Below are positions 31,978-37,415 of a DNA stretch of 37,415 nucleotides, piece by piece. Each line of letters opens with the position of its first letter. Positions within the stretch are counted from its first letter, which is position 1. Made by a program: the position numbers and the translations under genes. The stretch lies in the NCBI GenBank assembly GCA_012964665.1, contig DTTO01000022.1, forward strand, positions 1-37,415, given 5' to 3'. The stretch is from Fidelibacterota bacterium (GTDB taxonomy: Bacteria; Fidelibacterota; Marinisomatia; Marinisomatales; TCS55). The notes below the pieces were generated by a model. That model did not search any database and was not told where the DNA came from. It was given only the letters and a program-made list of their open reading frames with translations.

Positions 31978-33246
31978 ATGGATGAAAAAATAAAAAGTGT
32001 CATCACCTGTGACTTAGATGGCAAATTAGAAACCTTCAGCGAAGGCGCGGAAACACTCTTTGGCTATACAGCTGATGAGGTTATTGGTAAAGGCCGTGTA
32101 AGTGATTTTAGTGACGGACAAATTGTTTTAGGCCATGTCGTCAATTGGCTGAAAGAAGCAGTAGAAAAAGGAGCCTGGGAAGGGGATACTGTTTTTTTGC
32201 ATAAGGATGGTTCAGAGATCCCTTGTCACATTAAAATCACACCAACCAAAGATAAAAATGATAATCATATTGGTTATTGTGGTGTTACAACCCTCTTGAC
32301 AGACAAAACGCCTGATGAGGTTCGTCCAAATATTGGACTCATGACGAAGATATTCACATGGCTGGTGATTATGCGCCTACCATTTTTAACAGCTACATTT
32401 GTCCCCTTACTGGTTGGCGCAGCGGTGGTAAACTTTTTGGGCTATGATGTCAGCTGGGGATGGCTTGGATTAACGATTCTAGGCGGATCCCTACTCCATA
32501 TTGGGACGAATACGGCCAACGATTATTTTGATCATACCAGCGGTACGGATGAGGCCAATTATAATTATATGGTTCCTTATTCAGGTGGTAGTCGCAGTAT
32601 CCAAATGGGATTAATCTCTGCCAAAGGCATGCTTACCGTTTCACTGGTTGCATTTGCATTGAGTGCTGTTGTAGGTGTTCCTTTAATCCAAAAAGCGGGT
32701 ATGAATATATTATGGCTTGGTTTGATTGGATTCGTATCTGGATTTTTCTATACCGCGCCACCTTTCCGCTTTGCATCCCGTAAAGGATTGGGTGAACTAT
32801 TGATTGGATTGAATTTTGGCCCTCTCATGGTAGCAGGTAGTGCTTTAGTACAGACCGGCAAGATTTTACCGGAAGCTTTATTAGCTGGAATACCCATTGG
32901 GTTACTCGTAGCCGCCATTGTTTACATGAATGAATTTCCTGATCATGATGGTGATAAAGCCACTGGCAAGGATACACTTATTGTGGTGTTTGGTCCAGAA
33001 AAAGCACGGCTGGGCTATGTATTACTGGTTGCTGGCGCTTTTGTAAGTATTGTGGTGATGGCTATCAATGGGACTTTTCCTATGTTATCATTGATCGCTT
33101 TACCCGCAGCCTATTTTGGTTTCAAAGCCATTCAGACATTATATGAATATTATAATGATCGACTTTTGCTGCCCGCCAATGCCGGTACCATTAATATGCA
33201 CCTGGTGACCGGATTGCTTTTTTGTATCGGTATATGGGTCGGATAA
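31978..33246 (+). CDS. PAS-domain fused to UbiA-family (MenA-like) prenyltransferase
   Basis: The 422-residue protein joins two modules. Residues 1-115 form a PAS sensory domain (SVITCDLDGKLETFSEGAETLFGYTADEVIGKG; DGSEIPCHIKITPT). From about 125 to the end it is a UbiA-superfamily integral membrane prenyltransferase with about eight or nine helices. The prenyl-diphosphate motifs are NDYFDHTSGTDEAN near residue 180 and DHDGDKATGKDT near residue 320; GGSRSIQMG and the second motif resemble MenA, which prenylates 1,4-dihydroxy-2-naphthoate for menaquinone. Ordinary MenA has no PAS domain. GAGG lies nine bases before the ATG. No stop or frameshift separates the modules, so it is one reading frame. 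The sensed signal (oxygen, redox, light or a ligand) cannot be read. Another UbiA substrate is possible. Confidence 0.87.
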   Translation: MDEKIKSVITCDLDGKLETFSEGAETLFGYTADEVIGKGRVSDFSDGQIVLGHVVNWLKEAVEKGAWEGDTVFLHKDGSEIPCHIKITPTKDKNDNHIGYCGVTTLLTDKTPDEVRPNIGLMTKIFTWLVIMRLPFLTATFVPLLVGAAVVNFLGYDVSWGWLGLTILGGSLLHIGTNTANDYFDHTSGTDEANYNYMVPYSGGSRSIQMGLISAKGMLTVSLVAFALSAVVGVPLIQKAGMNILWLGLIGFVSGFFYTAPPFRFASRKGLGELLIGLNFGPLMVAGSALVQTGKILPEALLAGIPIGLLVAAIVYMNEFPDHDGDKATGKDTLIVVFGPEKARLGYVLLVAGAFVSIVVMAINGTFPMLSLIALPAAYFGFKAIQTLYEYYNDRLLLPANAGTINMHLVTGLLFCIGIWVG

Positions 33247-33256
33247 AATCGAATGT

Positions 33257-33282
33257 AAAAAGCCCTCGCAAGAGGGCTTTTT
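33257..33282. terminator. Bidirectional terminator between the PAS-prenyltransferase and carB genes
   Basis: AAAAAGCCCTC and GAGGGCTTTTT form a perfect 11-base stem around a GCAA tetraloop, with T-runs on both strands. It lies between convergent genes; the last T belongs to the stop codon of carB. Confidence 0.92.
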
Positions 33283-36200
33283 TATTGGTGATATTCCTGA
33301 ATGGTTTGAACGCTAATCTTTTGCCCGGCTAACCGTATTGCTCTTACTGCGGCTTCTGCGCCAGAAAGAGTGGTTATCGCTACAATTCCTTTTTGAATAC
33401 ACGCTCTTCCAATAGCTTCTTCATCGTACCGTGATCGTTCACCCATCGGTGTATTGATCACCAAATTTATGTTATCATTTTTTATTCCATCGACGATGTT
33501 TGGGCGGCCTTCTCCTACTTTAAAAATGGACTTCACCGGAATGCCATTCCGACTTAATTCCTGGGCTGTCCCAGACGTTGCCAATATATCAAATCCAATT
33601 TCATAAAGGTCTCTGGCTATGGGAATCACATCCAGTTTATCTGAATTATTTACGGAAATAAATACTGTTCCTGAATCAGAAAATTTATTGCCCGCACTAA
33701 TGGATGCCCTGCGAAACGATTGTCCAAAGGTACTCGAAATTCCCATGACTTCTCCCGTAGATTTCATTTCCGGGCTTAAAAAAATAGATTCCTCCGGAAA
33801 TTTATTAAATGGAAGAACTGCTTCCTTCACAGCAATGTGATGCTTATTGTCCCATTGTTTCAGATCAAAATGGGAAAGTTTCAATCCGATCGCTAATTGG
33901 GATGCAATCCGGGCCAAGGGCGTATCGGTGGCTTTACTGACAAAGGGAATAGTTCTGCTGGCTCGGGGATTCACTTCCAGGACATACACCTCTCCATCTT
34001 TGTAAGCGAATTGAAGATTGATAAGACCGATAACTTTCAGTTCAATTGCCAGTGCTTCAGTGATTCGAATAATTTCATCCATTGCTTCGGTGGTAATTCG
34101 ATAAGGTGGCAAAACGCAGGCAGAATCTCCTGAGTGAATACCTGCTTCTTCAATATGCTGCATAACCGCACCGATATGCACTGTTTCACCATCACATAAT
34201 GCGTCTACATCAAATTCAAAGGCATCCTCTAAAAATTCATCAATTAAGATGGGATGGCCCTCAGTCACATCGGCCGAGCGAGCAATATAATCGATGAGCT
34301 GTTCTTTGGAATAAACAATTTCCATTGCACGGCCGCCCAAAACATAGCTGGGTCGGGCCAGCACTGGAAAGCCGATCCGTTCTGCTACAGCCACTACTTC
34401 ATCCAGTGTCCGGCCTGTTCCGTACTGAGGACAAACTATATTGAGTTTGTCAAGTATCTTTCCAAATTTTTCCCGATCCTCAGCCAGGTCGATACTTCGA
34501 GGAGAGGTTCCAATAATAGGTGCACCTGCGTCTGCCAAGGCATTGGCAATTTTTAAAGGAGTTTGTCCACCAAATTGAACCAACACACCGTCAGGCTTTT
34601 CAAATTCCACAATATTCAATACATCTTCAAATGTAACCGGCTCGAAATACAGACGGTCCACCAGATCAAAATCCGTGCTAACTGTTTCCGGATTACAATT
34701 TACCATTATAGTTTTATAGCCTTGGTCCTGCAATCCAAATACTGCCTGAACACAGCAATAATCAAACTCAATCCCCTGACCGATTCGATTGGGCCCACCA
34801 CCCAGTATGATTACTTTTTTACCTTCTAAAGGATGGATCTCGTTCTCTTCATCATAGGTAGAGTAACAGTAAGGAGTCTGTGCAACAAATTCTGCAGCGC
34901 AAGTATCCACTACTTTGTAAGCTGGATAAACCGATTCTTTCTTTCTCCGGGCCCGGATTTCAATTTCCGTTTTTCCGGTCATGCGACCAATCTGTCGATC
35001 AGAAAACCCATTATGTTTTAATGTGCGTAGAGATGGAATACTTTGTGTTTCTTGACCCTTTAAATCGACCAGTTTTTTTATCTGTTGCAAAAACCATGGG
35101 TCAATCTTCGTTAAATTGAATATATCTTTAACGGACTGACCTTCCAAAAATGCCTGGCGTACTTTCAATAGCCGAAAAGCTGTAGCATACCGCAAAGTGG
35201 ACATGTCCAATGATCGTGCTCTGTGCAAATCCGGGTCGCCTTTTGCCGGTGGTTTTGGTTCCAGTCCATCCAAACCAACTTCCAGGGAACGAAAGGCTTT
35301 TTGCAGAGATTCCCGGAATGTTCTTCCAATAGACATTACTTCTCCCACACTTTGCATTTGCACACCCAAATGACCGGAAGCAGAAGGAAATTTTTCAAAA
35401 TCAAAGCGCGGAACCTTTGTTACAATATAATCGATGGTTGGTTCAAAAGCCGCTAAAGTCTTACCGGTAATATCATTGGGCAATTCATCCAGGGTATAAC
35501 CTACCGCTAGTTTTGCTGCTACCTTAGCGATGGGAAAACCCGTGGCTTTACTCGCCAAAGCAGATGAACGACTTACCCGGGGATTCATTTCAATAATAAT
35601 GCGGCGGCCCGTTTCTGGATCAACCGCAAATTGAACGTTAGAACCCCCTGTTTCTACACCAATAGTTCTCAGACACTGAATTGCGTCATTTCTCATATGC
35701 TGGTATTCTTTATCCGTTAACGTCATGGCTGGAGCAACCGTGATAGAATCGCCCGTATGAATACCCATGGGATCAATATTTTCAATTGAACAAATGATTA
35801 TGGCGTTATCTGCTTTGTCCCGGATGACTTCCAGCTCAAATTCTTTCCAGCCCAAAAGAGATTCTTCAATCAATACTTCTGTGATGGGACTGGCATTCAA
35901 GCCGTTTTCAACTAATTCCTGAAATTCTTCAAAGTTATAGGCAACCGATCCGCCTGTCCCACCCAAAGTAAATGAAGGTCGAATGATAATTGGAAATTTT
36001 ATTTCTTCAAGGAATGCTTCTGCTTCCTGCCAAGAATGGATAAAACCGCCCTGGGCCGTTTCAATACCAGCGTCATCCATAGCTTCTTTAAAGCGTTCCC
36101 GGTCTTCTGCTTTTTCAATAGCATCCACTTGGGCACCGATGAGTTGAACATGATATTTTTTAATAATCCCCTGCCGATGTAAATCCATTGCCAGGTTTAA

Positions 36201-36485
36201 AGCCGTCTGCCCACCAACTGTAGGTAGAATGGCATCGGGTTTTTCTTTTTGGATAATTGCTTCTACATATTCCGGTGTGATGGGCTCGATATAGGTTGCA
36301 TCGGCTAAATTCGGATCGGTCATGATCGTGGCCGGATTGGAATTCACCAGGATAACACGATAACCTTCTTCTTTTAGAGCACGCGTGGCCTGTGTGCCGG
36401 AATAATCAAATTCGCAAGCTTGGCCAATTACGATGGGACCAGCGCCAATAATTAATATCGATTCAATATCAGTTCTTTTTGGCAT
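33282..36485 (-). CDS. carB: Carbamoyl phosphate synthase large subunit
   Basis: The large subunit makes carbamoyl phosphate from bicarbonate, ammonia and two ATP, the first step towards arginine and pyrimidines. At 1067 residues it is full length with the expected duplicated ATP-grasp halves: [21 protein letters not shown] near the start and [20 protein letters not shown] near residue 560, each followed by metal and ATP motifs ([28 protein letters not shown]). The C-terminal MGS-like domain ([15 protein letters not shown]) is the usual allosteric site. The ATG follows the carA stop by six bases, so the two subunits are co-expressed. No regulatory site is visible in the window, since the operon promoter lies beyond the right edge. 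Confidence 0.98.
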   Translation of the reverse strand: MPKRTDIESILIIGAGPIVIGQACEFDYSGTQATRALKEEGYRVILVNSNPATIMTDPNLADATYIEPITPEYVEAIIQKEKPDAILPTVGGQTALNLAMDLHRQGIIKKYHVQLIGAQVDAIEKAEDRERFKEAMDDAGIETAQGGFIHSWQEAEAFLEEIKFPIIIRPSFTLGGTGGSVAYNFEEFQELVENGLNASPITEVLIEESLLGWKEFELEVIRDKADNAIIICSIENIDPMGIHTGDSITVAPAMTLTDKEYQHMRNDAIQCLRTIGVETGGSNVQFAVDPETGRRIIIEMNPRVSRSSALASKATGFPIAKVAAKLAVGYTLDELPNDITGKTLAAFEPTIDYIVTKVPRFDFEKFPSASGHLGVQMQSVGEVMSIGRTFRESLQKAFRSLEVGLDGLEPKPPAKGDPDLHRARSLDMSTLRYATAFRLLKVRQAFLEGQSVKDIFNLTKIDPWFLQQIKKLVDLKGQETQSIPSLRTLKHNGFSDRQIGRMTGKTEIEIRARRKKESVYPAYKVVDTCAAEFVAQTPYCYSTYDEENEIHPLEGKKVIILGGGPNRIGQGIEFDYCCVQAVFGLQDQGYKTIMVNCNPETVSTDFDLVDRLYFEPVTFEDVLNIVEFEKPDGVLVQFGGQTPLKIANALADAGAPIIGTSPRSIDLAEDREKFGKILDKLNIVCPQYGTGRTLDEVVAVAERIGFPVLARPSYVLGGRAMEIVYSKEQLIDYIARSADVTEGHPILIDEFLEDAFEFDVDALCDGETVHIGAVMQHIEEAGIHSGDSACVLPPYRITTEAMDEIIRITEALAIELKVIGLINLQFAYKDGEVYVLEVNPRASRTIPFVSKATDTPLARIASQLAIGLKLSHFDLKQWDNKHHIAVKEAVLPFNKFPEESIFLSPEMKSTGEVMGISSTFGQSFRRASISAGNKFSDSGTVFISVNNSDKLDVIPIARDLYEIGFDILATSGTAQELSRNGIPVKSIFKVGEGRPNIVDGIKNDNINLVINTPMGERSRYDEEAIGRACIQKGIVAITTLSGAEAAVRAIRLAGQKISVQTIQEYHQ

Positions 36486-36491
36486 GTAAAA

Positions 36492-37415
36492 TTATTTTCC
36501 CATCAAATCAATAAATTGTTGAAACAGGTATCGACTATCATGGGGACCGGGACTGGATTCAGGATGGTACTGTACCGAGAAAGCAGGAAAATCCTCACAC
36601 CGAATCCCTTCTGATGTATTGTCATTCAAATTTACATGGGTGGAAATGACGGTTTTAGGAAGTGAATCAAGATCGACCGCAAAACCATGGTTCTGACTAG
36701 TGATTTCCACTACATTTGTATCATTATTTCTTACAGGATGATTGATTCCTCGATGTCCAAACTTGAGTTTAAATGTTTTGGCCCCAAGCGCTAATGCCAG
36801 TATTTGATGTCCCAAACAAATACCAAATATGGGTACTTCTCCTAATAACTGTTTAACCGTTGCTATTCCATAGGTCACGGCTGCTGGATCACCAGGGCCA
36901 TTGCTTAAAAAAACACCATCGGGATTTATTTTTAAAATATCTTTAGCCGAAGCACTGGCAGGGAAAACAGTAATATCACAACCATGGCTTTCTAAAAGGC
37001 GTAGAATATTATACTTAATCCCGTAGTCAACTGCTGCCACTTCATATTTATTTGACCTACCATTTTTTGACCATGTAAATTTCTTTTTGGTTGTGACAAC
37101 TTTTGCCAAATCTAGGCCATCCATGGATGGCACTTTTGAAAGTTTTGCTTTTAAACTGTCCAAATCCAGATCCACAGAAGAAATAATCCCATTCATCGCA
37201 CCCCTATCACGGATATGCCGGGTGATCGCCCGGGTGTCCACTTGTTGAATGCCTACAATATTTTGTTCATCAAGATAACTTCCAATGGCAGCTGTTGAAC
37301 GCCAATTAGAGGGAATTTCTGTTGCTTCTTTTACTACAAAACCGGCAACCTGGATTCGATTCGATTCGATGTCTTCCGGGTTAACACCATAATTCCCGAT
37401 ATGGGGTGCTGTCAT
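36492..37415 (-). CDS. carA: Carbamoyl phosphate synthase small subunit, 5' end outside the window
   Basis: The glutaminase subunit supplies ammonia to CarB. The class I glutamine amidotransferase triad is complete: Cys in GICLGHQILALALG, and His and Glu in VQYHPESSPGP. The first residues in the window, MTAPHIGNYGVNPEDIES, align with an internal block of CarA (normally preceded by about 60 residues with the TGYQE motif), so the Met at 37415 is an internal residue and the true start lies beyond the right edge. The remaining part is about 307 residues. It is followed after six bases by carB. Distant from any other arginine or pyrimidine gene in this window. Confidence 0.96.
   Translation of the reverse strand: MTAPHIGNYGVNPEDIESNRIQVAGFVVKEATEIPSNWRSTAAIGSYLDEQNIVGIQQVDTRAITRHIRDRGAMNGIISSVDLDLDSLKAKLSKVPSMDGLDLAKVVTTKKKFTWSKNGRSNKYEVAAVDYGIKYNILRLLESHGCDITVFPASASAKDILKINPDGVFLSNGPGDPAAVTYGIATVKQLLGEVPIFGICLGHQILALALGAKTFKLKFGHRGINHPVRNNDTNVVEITSQNHGFAVDLDSLPKTVISTHVNLNDNTSEGIRCEDFPAFSVQYHPESSPGPHDSRYLFQQFIDLMGK

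Noticed and set aside
34254-34829. Plus-strand ORFs 34254-34556 and 34563-34829 and similar track lines
   Set aside because: They are shadows of carB on the opposite strand; no ribosome-binding site or recognisable family.

Overview
The window looks like chromosomal sequence from a Gram-negative bacterium of the Fibrobacterota-Chlorobiota-Bacteroidota (FCB) superphylum. The clues are a PorV/PorQ-type outer-membrane protein, a type IX-like C-terminal sorting domain, a TonB receptor with a carboxypeptidase-regulatory-like front domain, a CRTAC1/ASPIC-UnbV surface protein, many genes without a Shine-Dalgarno, and a moderately AT-rich composition. Candidatus Marinimicrobia (SAR406) or a neighbour is my best guess; this is inference from protein style, since no rRNA is present. 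I saw no tRNA, rRNA, insertion sequence, phage gene or CRISPR array.

Layout. (1) 1-5.3 kb, minus strand: an edge fragment, a secreted gamma-glutamylcyclotransferase-like protein, a GC-rich PAL-like beta-propeller lipoprotein, then a likely transcription unit of sirtuin, DUF2279 protein, exported Fe/Mn superoxide dismutase and PD40 propeller. A 25-bp repeat sits at four gene junctions here. (2) 5.4-13.8 kb, plus strand: a tight, mostly overlapping operon that begins with an AhpD-like protein whose CxxC motif is written CHY-TGA. A stem-loop matching the E. coli fdhF SECIS in position and loop follows the TGA, so this is read as a selenoprotein. It is followed by an APC permease, an M20 deacylase/peptidase, a DDAH/amidinotransferase-fold hydrolase, a GcvT-like folate enzyme and two tandem PYROXD2-like flavoproteins. 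(3) 13.8-15.7 kb, minus strand, convergent: two tandem homocysteine S-methyltransferase (BHMT-like) genes, one with an intact zinc site and one with all three zinc cysteines lost. (4) 15.8-27.4 kb, minus strand: TonB receptor, sorted secreted protein and PorV-like protein, then after a terminator hairpin CRTAC1, TPR protein and a membrane-anchored five-haem cytochrome fused to TPRs. (5) 27.7-37.4 kb: gcvP (+), mtaB (-), a PAS-UbiA/MenA fusion (+), and carB and partial carA (-).

The likeliest new biology is region 2 with region 3. Import, deacylation, amidine hydrolysis, flavin-dependent oxidation, one-carbon transfer to folate and methyl transfer to homocysteine would together suit catabolism of an N-methylated or guanidino amino-acid derivative. 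The substrate is unknown. The selenoprotein at the head of the operon could deal with peroxide made by flavin oxidation. The second notable item is the PAS-MenA fusion, which suggests a quinone-pathway prenyltransferase directly gated by a sensory domain.
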